Source: Phytopseudomonas flavescens
Lineage (GTDB): Bacteria > Pseudomonadota > Gammaproteobacteria > Pseudomonadales > Pseudomonadaceae
Direction of reading: 5' to 3'
DNA length: 64,000 nt
Assembly: GCF_900100535.1 (NCBI RefSeq)
Contig: NZ_FNDG01000003.1
Span: forward strand, 310,001-374,000
Shown: positions 1 to 8,959 of the stretch, one piece after another
Numbering within the stretch: position 1 is the stretch's first letter
Layout: each line of letters begins with the position of its first letter
Position numbers and translations under genes: made by a program
The notes under the pieces: model-generated
The model's input: only the letters and a program-made list of their open reading frames with translations
The model's database searches: none
What the model was told of the DNA's origin: nothing

Positions 1-1467
1 AGTGCGGGTATGGGCGAAATAGACATCCCGGTCATCGGGGTGGATGAAATCGGCCATGCCGCGCTGCACGAAATCCTCCAGCGTCCAGCCCAACAGAGCG
101 CTGCTGCTGTCGCTGCAGAACACCGGTACCAGGACACCCTCTTCATAGCGATTCACGTAGATCAGCGCCGGGGCGCTGGCGACCAGGCTTTTCAGCCGAG
201 TGGTCGCCGCATCGGCCTCGACTTCCTTGAGCTTCATGTCGTTGATGTCCAGCACCGCGCCGACGATGCGCCGCTGACCATTGGCATTGAGGATGCGCGT
301 GTGGATGCGGAACCAGCACAGGGCACCGTCGGCATCGCGCAGGCGTACCACCTGCTCGAAGGCACGGCCGCCCAACTCGGCGTCTCCCAGGCGAATGCGG
401 AATTCGCCGCGGTCGGCCGGGCTGAGCAACTCCAGCCAGTCAGCCAGGGTGACCACCGAACGGGAATCGAAGCCGAAGCGCTGCATCAGGCTGGGGGCGA
501 GAAGAAACGCCCCGCTGCGCGGCAGGTATTCCCACCAGCCGGTACCCAGCAGGTTCTGCAGGATGTCCAGCCGCTCGCCATGAACCCTGCGAGCCTGCTC
601 GTCGAGACGCTGCAAAAGGGGCGCGGCGACATGGGCGAACAGGTCCAGCCAATCGCGGGTGTTGAGTTCGGGCATGCTCTGGTGGGCGATGTACGGCGAA
701 CACAGCAGCCAGGCACGAATGCCCTGGTGATCGGCATAGGGCACCAGCCAGACGGAGTCCGCCGCATGCCATTCGGCGGCATCTGTCCCATCCCGCAACC
801 ACTGGATGGGCTGCTCGCCAGAATAATGCTGCAGCTCGCTTGGCAGGTGCTGGCCCTCCTCCCAGAACACCGGTGTCAGTGCATCACGGTAGTGCCCGAC
901 AACCTGCCAGCCGCCTCGCTGTTGGTCCGGTAATGCCAAGGCGGTACAGGCGAGCCGTAGGGTCTGGGCCAATGCGCCCAGCCACTCGTGCGCATGCCGG
1001 GGAAAGTCGACCCGATCGGCGCCGCGTATGCTCTGTGCAACGCTGCTGATTTGCGAGAACACCTGCAGCCGCTGCTCACAGGCCTGCAAGCGGGCCAGAA
1101 AATCACCGATCTCGAAGGCCTGCAGCGACCAGCCCTGCGCCTCGGCCTTCAGCCAGCCGCGGGTATGCAGAATACCGCCGTCGCGGGTGACGAAGGACAG
1201 GTCGAGCATCTGCTGTACGAACGCCGCCAGGTCGGTGACCAGGTAGCGGCTCTGGCCGTGCAGCAATTGCTCCAGCGGCAGCACTTGCGACACGGCGATG
1301 GGCAGGCGGTATGAGAGACTGCCGGAGACCTCGAAGACGCGTCCCAGGGCATCGATGGAAAGATTGAGGCATGGACTGTTGGCGGAAACCGGCACGGGTG
1401 GGGCCGTGGCTTGCTCCGTCGACTGCGCATCCGTGTCACGTTTGAACCAATCCTTGAAGACTTGCAT
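1..1467 (-). CDS. pprA: PAS-domain sensor protein, probable PprA-type kinase, partial
   Basis: The frame is open from the ATG at 1467 to the left edge, so only about the first 489 residues are visible. The start MQVFKDWFKRD is followed by about 300 residues without a clear family. A PAS/PAC segment lies around residues 305-415 (GTGWWEYLP to AVLDINDMK), and a second PAS begins near 430 (SAPALIYVN, with FIHPDDR later). The histidine kinase domains would lie outside the window. In P. aeruginosa the kinase PprA sits beside fppA and pprB and controls the Tad pilus through PprB; the same neighbours are present here. That synteny, rather than a visible kinase domain, supports the PprA name. It could instead be a PAS-containing diguanylate cyclase. 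Confidence 0.7.
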   Translation of the reverse strand, partial: MQVFKDWFKRDTDAQSTEQATAPPVPVSANSPCLNLSIDALGRVFEVSGSLSYRLPIAVSQVLPLEQLLHGQSRYLVTDLAAFVQQMLDLSFVTRDGGILHTRGWLKAEAQGWSLQAFEIGDFLARLQACEQRLQVFSQISSVAQSIRGADRVDFPRHAHEWLGALAQTLRLACTALALPDQQRGGWQVVGHYRDALTPVFWEEGQHLPSELQHYSGEQPIQWLRDGTDAAEWHAADSVWLVPYADHQGIRAWLLCSPYIAHQSMPELNTRDWLDLFAHVAAPLLQRLDEQARRVHGERLDILQNLLGTGWWEYLPRSGAFLLAPSLMQRFGFDSRSVVTLADWLELLSPADRGEFRIRLGDAELGGRAFEQVVRLRDADGALCWFRIHTRILNANGQRRIVGAVLDINDMKLKEVEADAATTRLKSLVASAPALIYVNRYEEGVLVPVFCSDSSSALLGWTLEDFVQRGMADFIHPDDRDVYFAHTRT

Positions 1468-1570
1468 TGTCCGGCCCACCTACCATGATTAGCGCCGCAG
1501 ACGGATCGAAATGTCCGTCGCTGTGATCGGGCTGCATCGCCCCTGCCGAAACCGGGTACCCACTGCATCC

Positions 1571-2044
1571 ATGACTTACATCGTATTGCTCTGCTGGTTC
1601 ATCGCCTGCGCCGTGCAGGATGCTCGGCATCGCAAGATCGCCAACTGGCTTACCCTGGGCGGCCTCGCCGCCGCGCTGCTGTACCTGCTGGGGTCGGGCA
1701 GCAGCATGACCGGCGCCAGCCCGGGGGCAGTCGTTCTGGCGATTGGCATAGCGCTGCTGCTTTCACTGCCTGGCTACCTGAGCAGACAAATGGGTTCGGC
1801 GGACGTGAAAATGCTGGTGGCGCTGGGTGCCGCCAGCGATGCCGCGCATGTCCTGTTCAGCGTGGTCGGTGCCGCATGCGTGCTTGTCGCATGGGCGGCC
1901 CTGGTACATATCAGGCCGAACATTCGTCAGGCCCTGCCGCGTCGATGGGTGTTTCTGAGGCAAACCACTGCCGGCCCTCCGCCCTACGCCCCCTTCCTGT
2001 GCCTGGGATTCGCACTTACCGTTCTATGGTTTATAGCCAAATAA
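1571..2044 (+). CDS. fppA: Flp prepilin peptidase FppA (TadV/CpaA type)
   Basis: A 157-residue inner-membrane aspartic protease that removes the leader of Flp prepilin and TadE/TadF-like pseudopilins. Both active-site signatures of family A24 are visible: an Asp in QDARHRKIANWLT near residue 18 and GSADVKML near residue 80. Hydrophobic segments fill the rest. The N-terminal methyltransferase domain of PilD is absent, as is usual for the short TadV form. The start is the ATG at 1571 (MTYIVLLCWF); the open frame extends upstream to 1511, but that part overlaps the region divergent from the sensor gene and is not protein-like. It lies between the sensor gene and pprB, as in P. aeruginosa. Confidence 0.88.
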   Translation: MTYIVLLCWFIACAVQDARHRKIANWLTLGGLAAALLYLLGSGSSMTGASPGAVVLAIGIALLLSLPGYLSRQMGSADVKMLVALGAASDAAHVLFSVVGAACVLVAWAALVHIRPNIRQALPRRWVFLRQTTAGPPPYAPFLCLGFALTVLWFIAK

Positions 2045-2225
2045 CCGTTTCCATAAACAATCGTTAGTTCGTGACTGAGCAGAGCGGACATTATCGCCAT
2101 CCCACTCAGCGGCAAACTGATAATCACTTTTAATCACAGCGCACTTGGCTGCATAGCTTTGACTATAACTTAAGGCATAGCTACCCTGATTTTTAATAGC
2201 ACCCTTATTTACGCAGAGTCTCCGC

Positions 2226-2948
2226 ATGGAAAGCACCCTTCCCCCACAGATAATGATAGTCGATGACGAGCCGATCATTGTCGAGGAGCTTGCGGAGTTT
2301 CTCGAACGCCTGGGTTATGGCGTCACGGCGTGCCATTCCAGCGAAGAGGCGCTGCAGGCGTTCAAAGAAGATGAGCGCATAGCGATAATCCTCAGCGATA
2401 TGCACATGCCCGGGCTCACCGGCGTACAACTGATTGCCGAACTGGCCCGCGTTGCTCGCCCGGGGCGGCTCTACGAAACCGCGATATTCACCGGCAGTAC
2501 GGACAAACAGGACGTTGTCCTGGCCTTGCGGGCAGGGGTTGCCGATTACCATCAGAAACCCGTGGACCTAAAAGAGCTGCAGGACAGCGTGAAGCGCCTG
2601 CATGAGCGTGTCGAGCAACAGCTCAAGGAACAGCGAATTCGCGAGCGCATCCAGGATCTTGCGGTTTCGCTGCACCAGATGCACAGCGACAAGCTGCCTA
2701 CTACGCCGATAAGGAATGTCGCGCAGATGACCACTTCCGCGGATATGATTCCCGAGCCTTTCAATAAATTATCCAAAAGGCAATTGGCGGTGGCGCAACT
2801 GATCGCCAAAGGAATGACCAACTATCAGATTTCCTGCGAACTGGGCATAACCGAAAACACCGTGAAACTCTATGTCTCACAAATATTGAGACTGACTCAG
2901 GTGCATAACCGTACCCAACTGGCGCTGTCCTATCCTTCACACGCGTAA
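2226..2948 (+). CDS. pprB: Response regulator PprB, receiver plus LuxR-type HTH
   Basis: A 240-residue two-component regulator. The N-terminal receiver has the acidic pair D13-D14 and the phospho-acceptor D58 in ILSDMHMPG. A linker rich in Glu, Gln and Arg (about 125-155) may form a coiled coil. The C-terminus carries a LuxR/FixJ-type helix-turn-helix (KLSKRQLAVAQLIAKG to TVKLYVSQIL). In P. aeruginosa PprB activates the flp-rcp-tad genes and other adhesion functions. Its position between fppA and the tad operon supports the same role here. An AT-rich leader of 181 bp separates it from fppA and probably holds its own promoter (TTGACT is present near 2158). Confidence 0.87.
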   Translation: MESTLPPQIMIVDDEPIIVEELAEFLERLGYGVTACHSSEEALQAFKEDERIAIILSDMHMPGLTGVQLIAELARVARPGRLYETAIFTGSTDKQDVVLALRAGVADYHQKPVDLKELQDSVKRLHERVEQQLKEQRIRERIQDLAVSLHQMHSDKLPTTPIRNVAQMTTSADMIPEPFNKLSKRQLAVAQLIAKGMTNYQISCELGITENTVKLYVSQILRLTQVHNRTQLALSYPSHA

Positions 2949-3076
2949 ATCTGCAAAAGTGACTGCCGATAATATTCCTTGAACTTAAAAACACAGGAAT
3001 GTTCGCGCGCAATTCTTCTGCCGCATCAACAACGCCGTCATCAAACGGCAACGTCTGTCTTTGCGCCAATAGTTCG

Positions 3077-3355
3077 TTACTTATCCAGTTCTCCGCCCAC
3101 GTTCTGTTCGAAGAATTCGGGGATGGGGTGCTTGTGGCTGTCCAGCCATCGCTGCAACGCCAATTCCTGCTCGGCTGGCGTCGACGCCTGGGGATGCTGC
3201 GAAGCCAGTCTTCCCTCACGCTGCAGGCGCAGCCAATGAGCGACCTGGGTTTCGCGCTCCCCGCCGACCAGGCCCCGCACTTGCCCCTGATCCGCCACGA
3301 CGGCGTTCAGCGGCAGGCATGCCAGCAGTGCGACGCCAACGATCATCCTCTTCAT
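3077..3355 (-). CDS. Small exported DUF3613-family protein
   Basis: A 92-residue protein with a classical signal peptide (MKRMIVGVALLACLPLNAVVA, cleavage after about residue 21). The mature part of about 70 residues contains TQVAHWLRLQREG and LQRWLDSHKHPIPEFFEQNV, the pattern of DUF3613. The equivalent gene in P. aeruginosa (PA4298) also lies at the tadD end of the tad operon. The function is unknown; a periplasmic accessory role in Flp pilus biogenesis is inferred from position only. It follows tadD in the same direction after about 110 bp, so co-transcription is likely. Confidence 0.75.
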   Translation of the reverse strand: MKRMIVGVALLACLPLNAVVADQGQVRGLVGGERETQVAHWLRLQREGRLASQHPQASTPAEQELALQRWLDSHKHPIPEFFEQNVGGELDK

Positions 3356-3464
3356 GATGTTCTCCTCTGATTGTCGTGCCCTGGCCCACCAAACTTCGCA
3401 TCTCGTGCCTTGCCTCGCGCAAAAACAGGCTCCGGCGCGGCCGTGCGTGAAACGTCAACAGCCC

Positions 3465-4736
3465 CTAGGCGCCACTGATCGGTTCAACGCGAATGACGCC
3501 ACCGTCCTCGGGCACGATCAGGCGCCCCGCACGCATCTCGATTCCTGCCCGCCCCTGACCGGCAGGCAGGCCGGCTGGCTTGGAAGGTGGCGCAGCGGTG
3601 GCAACCTCATCCACCGACGCAACGGAAGCCAGCGATTCGTCAGGAGCACGCAGCGCTGGCGTGGCAGCCACTACCGGTGCTGTCGGCTTGCCGACAACCG
3701 CAGGAGCAGCGGCGACCTGCTGAATCGCTGAAGGGCTCGGCCCCGCGCTGGCCACGGCAGGACGTGGCACGACAGGTTGCAGCGCCGCCGGCACGACCGG
3801 CAGCTTGCTGGTAGCGCTGGCCACAGACAGCGGCACGACCGGCTTCGGACGGAAATTGGACAGTCGCGGGGCCGGCACGGATGGCGAGTGGGTCACGGCC
3901 GACGAGGCAACCGGCAACGGTGTCGCTGGCTTGGCGGCAGGCGCTGGTTGCTGTGCCGGCACTGCACGTGTCTCTGCCGGAGCCACGGCGGCGGACGGAT
4001 CCTGATTGGCCCCGGGAAACGGCGACAGGGAAGCGCCCGCCTGCGAGGGAGCGGCACCGGCTACGCCGAACTGACTGCGCAACGCCTGCGCTCGTTGTTC
4101 GGCCATGCGCAACTCGCCCGCGGAAAAGCCCATGCGGGCGGCCAGCGCGCTGGCCTGCGGCTGGTTGCCTTGGTAGAGCAGCAGAGTAAGCAGATTCAGT
4201 GCCGGTTGCTTCTCCGCTTCGTTCAGTTCCAGAGCGGTGAGCAGTTCGAAGCGGGCTTCGTCCATGCGCCCAAGGTTCATGTACACCACCCCCAGGTCGT
4301 TGCGCAGGGTATCGCTGGTCGGATCCAGGTTGGCTGCCAGCCGCAGGTGCCTCAGCGCCTCGTCGTAATGGCCCTGCGCACTGGCAAGCTGGCCAAGGCC
4401 GTGTTCACCCTGGGCCTTGAGGCAGGTATCGACCAGGCTGGCATAGAGCTCCCGGGCCTCCGGGCGGTTCAGCGAACGCAGAATACGCGCCTTGTATAAA
4501 CGCGCCTGCGGCAGATCGCTGGGTAGGCGCTCCAGGTTGGCCAAGGCGGCATGCAGACGGCCTTCCTCGGCGGTCTTTTGCGCCAGATTGAGGTTCAGCT
4601 CCTGATCCTGGGACAGCGGCGCACAGTTCATCGGGATCGCCGCGCCCCTGCTCATCAACCAGGGGGACTGCGCCGGGCTGCTCGCGCAACCACCCAATAG
4701 CCCCAGCATCCCCACCACGATCACTACAGGTTTCAT
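3465..4736 (-). CDS. tadD: Tad pilus lipoprotein TadD with TPR repeats and long Ala/Pro-rich tail
   Basis: A 423-residue lipoprotein. The signal peptide ends in the lipobox LLGGC with the lipidated Cys at 17. Residues about 45-215 form tetratricopeptide repeats (for example GHYDEALRHLRLAANLDP and NLGRMDEARFELLTALEL), expected to act as pilotin or assembly scaffold for the RcpA secretin. Residues about 230-385 are Ala/Pro/Val-rich low complexity, and the protein ends with a short conserved-looking segment (MRAGRLIVPEDGGVIRVEPI). The tail makes it much longer than a plain TPR-only TadD. The start is the ATG at 4736, which overlaps the tadC stop (ATGA); the frame is open further upstream but that stretch lies inside tadC. 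Confidence 0.88.
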   Translation of the reverse strand: MKPVVIVVGMLGLLGGCASSPAQSPWLMSRGAAIPMNCAPLSQDQELNLNLAQKTAEEGRLHAALANLERLPSDLPQARLYKARILRSLNRPEARELYASLVDTCLKAQGEHGLGQLASAQGHYDEALRHLRLAANLDPTSDTLRNDLGVVYMNLGRMDEARFELLTALELNEAEKQPALNLLTLLLYQGNQPQASALAARMGFSAGELRMAEQRAQALRSQFGVAGAAPSQAGASLSPFPGANQDPSAAVAPAETRAVPAQQPAPAAKPATPLPVASSAVTHSPSVPAPRLSNFRPKPVVPLSVASATSKLPVVPAALQPVVPRPAVASAGPSPSAIQQVAAAPAVVGKPTAPVVAATPALRAPDESLASVASVDEVATAAPPSKPAGLPAGQGRAGIEMRAGRLIVPEDGGVIRVEPISGA

Positions 4737-5629
4737 CTCAACTCCCCCAGAGCCCCGACAATCGCGATGAATCCGGGCCCCGCCAGTACGATCAACAACG
4801 CCGGGAACAGAAATATCATCATGATGACGGACATCTTCCCTGACAATTTGGACACCCTTTCTTCGAGAGCCGTATGGTGCCGATCGTCGATCAACTCCTT
4901 GAGCCGCAACAACGAGGCCATGGCTCCGCCGCCCTGGACGATAAGCTGCTCGAGGATCACCACGCAATCGGTGACCTCGTAGACGTCCAGCTGGGCTGCC
5001 ATGTCACGTAATTCGCGGCCCAACTCGAGCCCCGCGTCGACCCGTGCCAGCACCAGGCGCAGCTCGGCGCTCAGGTTCGGCAGGATACCTTCGGACTCCC
5101 TGGCGAGCACGCGCAGCCCTTGCTCCACGGTCATGCCGACATCGAACAGGATGCGCAGCAACGGGATGAACGTGGTCACTTCCTCAGCCAGGCTTTCCTG
5201 CCGGCGCTTCGCTGCCCAGGCCAACCAGCGCTTGGGGATCAGGTAACCGATACCCAGCGCGAACAGTGGCGCCAACCAGATCGGTTGCGGCGCTTTGCTC
5301 AAGAACAGCTCGACGATCATCACGAGCGCAAGCAACAGGATCGGCGTGCCCAGTTGAATGGCCGAGAACATCGACTGCTGACTGCGTTTACGCCAGCCCA
5401 GGCGGTTGAGCAGCTGCAGTGTCTCGCTATCCATGCTCAGGGTACGGCGGCCCAGGGAACTGCCGCCAATGCCACGCATCACCCCTCCACCGGAAACCCG
5501 CGACACCGTGCCCATGCCCATGCGCTGGCTGAACTGGCGGCGGGCGCGCAGGTCGGCATAGGCCAGGTAGATGAGCAGCAACGCGAGCAGCAATTGCAGC
5601 AGCGCACTGAGCAGAAGCAAGCCATCCAT
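4733..5629 (-). CDS. tadC: Tad pilus inner-membrane platform protein TadC
   Basis: A 298-residue polytopic membrane protein of the T2SS-F (GspF/TadC) family. A transmembrane helix lies near residues 3-22 (LLLLSALLQLLLALLLIYLAY), two more near 95-140, and one near the C-terminus (MIFLFPALLIVLAGPGFIAI). The cytoplasmic core contains EEVTTFIPLLRILFDVGMT and LEQLIVQGGGAMASLLRL. With TadB it forms the platform on which the TadA ATPase acts. The start at 5629 (MDGLLLLS) shares its A with the tadB stop (TGATG), and the stop overlaps the tadD start, so the genes are translationally coupled. Confidence 0.92.
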   Translation of the reverse strand: MDGLLLLSALLQLLLALLLIYLAYADLRARRQFSQRMGMGTVSRVSGGGVMRGIGGSSLGRRTLSMDSETLQLLNRLGWRKRSQQSMFSAIQLGTPILLLALVMIVELFLSKAPQPIWLAPLFALGIGYLIPKRWLAWAAKRRQESLAEEVTTFIPLLRILFDVGMTVEQGLRVLARESEGILPNLSAELRLVLARVDAGLELGRELRDMAAQLDVYEVTDCVVILEQLIVQGGGAMASLLRLKELIDDRHHTALEERVSKLSGKMSVIMMIFLFPALLIVLAGPGFIAIVGALGELR

Positions 5630-6510
5630 CACAGGCTCCTCAGTATGCGCCATAGGGAGAAACTGCCCATTGCCTGCAACGCGAACGCCAGCAGCAGTAC
5701 CATTCGGCCGGTGGATTCGTGCCACATACCGAGCATGAACTGGGGATTGGTCACGAAGATGTAACATGCCAGCGCCAGCGGCAACCCGCCCATCACATAG
5801 GCGCTGATGCGTGTTTCGCCGGTCAGCGCACGTAGCTTTCGAGCGCTCTGCTCGCGCTCGCGAATCAGTCGGATCAGGTTGTTCAGCAACTCGCTGCTGT
5901 TGCCGCCATAACGCTGATTGACCCTGACCCCAAGCGCCAGCACCTGGAATTCGTCGCGCTCGTAGAGATCGGCGAAATCCTGCAGGGCATCGCCCAGGCC
6001 CATGCCTCGCTGCGCGTTACGGCGGGTACGGGCCAGCGCCCCACGCAGCGGCTCGGGGGCGACTTCCATGGCCAGCATCAGCGCGTCACCGAGCGCACGA
6101 CCGGACTTCAGGCTGCGGATCACGTGATCGAGGAAGATCGGCAGTTGCTCGATCATGCGCAGCACCCGGCGACGATAGCGCAGTGCGATGAACAGCCGCC
6201 CCAGCAGCAGCGGCAGCAGTGACATGATCAGCAGGCCGAGCCAGTGACCGACGATCAAGCCCATCAAGGCGCCCAGCAGCCAGATGAACAGCCACAGACC
6301 GAGCCCCTGGCGTGGCCTGCTGAAGCCGGCGCGCAGAAACAACTTGTCCACATGGCCGATGGACAAGGCGCGCAGCGGCTCCGGTTGATTCATCTGCAGC
6401 CGCTGGGTGACTTGTTCGGAAGCGGCCTGCTCGCGGCTGCGACGCAGCATCAGCAGGCCCAGGCCGAGCAAAGTCAGGCAGATCATGCCCAGCAGCATCG
6501 ATGCGTTCAT
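5629..6510 (-). CDS. tadB: Tad pilus inner-membrane platform protein TadB
   Basis: A 293-residue paralogue of TadC in the T2SS-F family. It starts with a membrane helix (LLGMICLTLLGLGLLML), has a hydrophobic pair around residues 75-110, the cytoplasmic segment IEQLPIFLDHVIRSLKSGRALGDAL typical of TadB, and a C-terminal membrane pair (YVMGGLPLALACYIFV and MVLLLAFALQAMGSF). Its product pairs with TadC in the pilus platform. The gene begins 32 bp after the tadA stop and overlaps tadC by one base. Confidence 0.92.
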   Translation of the reverse strand: MNASMLLGMICLTLLGLGLLMLRRSREQAASEQVTQRLQMNQPEPLRALSIGHVDKLFLRAGFSRPRQGLGLWLFIWLLGALMGLIVGHWLGLLIMSLLPLLLGRLFIALRYRRRVLRMIEQLPIFLDHVIRSLKSGRALGDALMLAMEVAPEPLRGALARTRRNAQRGMGLGDALQDFADLYERDEFQVLALGVRVNQRYGGNSSELLNNLIRLIREREQSARKLRALTGETRISAYVMGGLPLALACYIFVTNPQFMLGMWHESTGRMVLLLAFALQAMGSFSLWRILRSL

Positions 6511-6542
6511 TCAAGGTCTCCTTGGCAGCCGCGCGGGCCCGC

Positions 6543-7784
6543 TCAATCGCGCCGCATCTTGTCACCGGCCGGGTTCGGCGCATCGCGGCAGAAGGCACCG
6601 CTGCCACTGCGGTCGAGGCGAAATAGCGTATTGGTGACGTATTGGTCCTCACGCAGGCCGAGCACTTCGACCACTTCGCTGATACAGCGGCGACCATCCG
6701 GCATGCGGGTCAGCTGGATCACCACGTCCAGCGCCGCGCAAATCATCTGCCGCAGGGTCCGTTCGGCGACCTTGGCACCGGAGAAGCCCACCAGGGTTTC
6801 CAGGCGCAGCAGGGCATCCTGGGCATTGTTGGCATGCACGGTACTCATGGAGCCGTCGTGACCGGTGTTCATCGCGGTCAGCACGTCGAGCACCTCGGCA
6901 CCGCGAATCTCACCGAGCACGATGCGGTCGGGGCGCATGCGCAGGGCGTTGCGCACCAGCTCACGGGCCGCTACTTCGCCATAGCCCTCGGCGTTCGGCG
7001 GCCGGGTTTCCAGGCGCACCACGTGGTCGTGATTGAGCCCCAGCTCGGCCGTGTCCTCGATGGTGACGATACGCTCGCGCGGGTCGATCATCTGGCTCAG
7101 CATGTTCAGCAAGGTGGTCTTGCCGGTACCGGTACCGCCACTGACCATGATGTTGCAGCGACGCCTGACCATCAGTTCCAGGCAACTGAGCATGGCCTGG
7201 TCCAGCGAGTTGCTGGCCAGCAGGTCGGCACTGCGCAGCATGTCCTTGCGAAACTTGCGCACCGAGATGCAGGGTCCGTCCAGGGCCACTGGCGGGATGA
7301 TCGCGTTGATACGGCTGCCATCGGGCATGCGCGCATCGACCATCGGCGAGGATTCGTCGAGCCGCCGCCCCACCGGTGCCAGAATGCGCTGGATCACCCG
7401 CAGCACGTGCTGATCGTCGATGAAACGCAGATCGCTGAGCTGCAGCACGCCGCCGCGCTCGATGAACACCCGATGCGGGCCGTTGACCAGAATCTCGGTC
7501 ACGCCTTCGTCCCTGAGGAGGATTTCCAGCGGACCGAAGCCGGTCAGTTCATCCACCAGTTCTTCGCCGAGCCGATCCACCTCGTAGCGCGAAATGGCGA
7601 TCTGCCGACGGCTGACGTATTCACTGACCTGTTCCGACACGAACATCGCCAGCGACGTGCGCGTACCTTCCAGCAGGTTTTCACCCTTCTCTTCCAGGGC
7701 ATCGATGAGATAGCGGTGCAGCACGGGCTTGAGATCGTGGACCCCAACCCGTGCACCATCGCCACCGAACGGACCGATCGTCAT
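6543..7784 (-). CDS. tadA: Tad pilus assembly ATPase TadA (CpaF family)
   Basis: A 413-residue hexameric secretion ATPase of the VirB11/CpaF family that powers Flp pilus extension and retraction. The N-terminal domain contains GFGPLEILLRDEGVTEILVNG. The Walker A motif SGGTGTGKTTLLN lies near residue 220, followed by RIVTIEDTAELGL, the Asp box, Walker B-type RPDRIVLGEIRGAE, and the His box TGHDGSMSTVHANN. All catalytic motifs look intact. The ATG at 7784 overlaps the tadZ stop (ATGA) and is preferred over the longer open frame, which runs into tadZ. Confidence 0.94.
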   Translation of the reverse strand: MTIGPFGGDGARVGVHDLKPVLHRYLIDALEEKGENLLEGTRTSLAMFVSEQVSEYVSRRQIAISRYEVDRLGEELVDELTGFGPLEILLRDEGVTEILVNGPHRVFIERGGVLQLSDLRFIDDQHVLRVIQRILAPVGRRLDESSPMVDARMPDGSRINAIIPPVALDGPCISVRKFRKDMLRSADLLASNSLDQAMLSCLELMVRRRCNIMVSGGTGTGKTTLLNMLSQMIDPRERIVTIEDTAELGLNHDHVVRLETRPPNAEGYGEVAARELVRNALRMRPDRIVLGEIRGAEVLDVLTAMNTGHDGSMSTVHANNAQDALLRLETLVGFSGAKVAERTLRQMICAALDVVIQLTRMPDGRRCISEVVEVLGLREDQYVTNTLFRLDRSGSGAFCRDAPNPAGDKMRRD

Positions 7785-8950
7785 GAGCCAATCCTCAACA
7801 TGCGCTGCCACCAGCGACCGGAGCCGCCCTGCTTGTGTTCGACCAGGCCATTGGCAATCGCCAGCAGGCCATGTGTAAGGCCATCACGGGGCGCGAACTG
7901 ATACAGCGGCACCCCCTGGTTCTTGGCCTTGAGGCGAGTCACCGGGCTCAGCGGCAGGCCGGCTTCGAGGGGCAGCGCAAAGGTTTTGCTCAACTCCTGC
8001 AGGCCGGGCGCCACGCCAGATTGATAACGATCGACGAGCAGGCGCGCATGGTCGAGCTTGATACCCTTGCCGCGCCAGATCGCCAACAGGGCCAGGTTGC
8101 GCCGGCAGTTGGGCACGCTCTGATCGACGCACCAGAACAGCCGCAGGGCATGGGTCACGAAGGACCGCAAACCGTCGCAATCGGGTTGGCCGCACAGGTT
8201 CACCACCACGTGCTGGAAATGCTGGCGCAGGCTGCCCAGCAGGAGAAACAGCTCGCCAAGGCTGAAGCGTTCGAGCGCATCGTCATCCGGCCCATGGGGC
8301 AGCAGACGCAGGCCATCGGGATGTCGGGCGAAGGCACTTTCGATCAGGTTCGAATCGAGGCGACGGATGTTGCGCAACGCGTCGCCAAAGCAGAACGACG
8401 ACTCCAGCCCGAACAGCTCAAGGCTCTCACCCCTCGGCACTCCGAGGTCGATGAACAGCGTACGCTGGCCACGGGCCTGGATCTGCAGCGCCAGGTGCAC
8501 GGCCAGCAAGGCGGCATCGGCATCCGGTTGCAGGCCGTACAACAGCGTCAACTCGCCCTGGTCACGGGATGGCGGCAATTGCGGCAGGCGCTGCGTCAGG
8601 CGGCGAACCAGCCCCAGCACCTCGCTGCTGCGCGAGCCATAGGCGATGAAATCTCGGGCACCGGCGCGCATGGCATTGAGCACCAGTTGGTTGTCGAGGC
8701 CATCCCCCAACGCCACCACCACCACCATCGGCCGCACATCGAGCAATGCCTCGATCAACGCGCCCTGGGCCGTCTGCCCTTCGCGACTGAGGCCAACGAA
8801 CACCAGGCTACTGCCAGTCATGTCCATCAACCCCAGCACTTCATCGAGCGTTTCGCCGACGTTGAGCACCTGGCCCTGGCCGGCCAGAGCGGCCTGCAGC
8901 CATTCCAGGTCCTGTTTGCGGCGGGTTTGCGCGAGAAAAATCTGTTCCAT
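7781..8950 (-). CDS. tadZ: Tad pilus localisation protein TadZ (CpaE/MinD-like)
   Basis: A 389-residue protein of the TadZ/CpaE family, which directs the pilus machine to its cellular site. Residues about 1-125 resemble an atypical receiver domain, and the rest is MinD/ParA-like. The usual KGGxGKT Walker A is not recognisable: the equivalent strand-loop reads LTLLYGLQPDADAALLAVHLA with no P-loop Lys, so ATP binding is doubtful. A later LFIDLGVPRG matches the Walker A-prime/strand region. The ATG at 8950 is preceded by AGGGAG at 5-6 bp, better spaced than the upstream in-frame GTG at 8956. Confidence 0.85.
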   Translation of the reverse strand: MEQIFLAQTRRKQDLEWLQAALAGQGQVLNVGETLDEVLGLMDMTGSSLVFVGLSREGQTAQGALIEALLDVRPMVVVVALGDGLDNQLVLNAMRAGARDFIAYGSRSSEVLGLVRRLTQRLPQLPPSRDQGELTLLYGLQPDADAALLAVHLALQIQARGQRTLFIDLGVPRGESLELFGLESSFCFGDALRNIRRLDSNLIESAFARHPDGLRLLPHGPDDDALERFSLGELFLLLGSLRQHFQHVVVNLCGQPDCDGLRSFVTHALRLFWCVDQSVPNCRRNLALLAIWRGKGIKLDHARLLVDRYQSGVAPGLQELSKTFALPLEAGLPLSPVTRLKAKNQGVPLYQFAPRDGLTHGLLAIANGLVEHKQGGSGRWWQRMLRIGS

Positions 8951-8959
8951 GACCACTCC

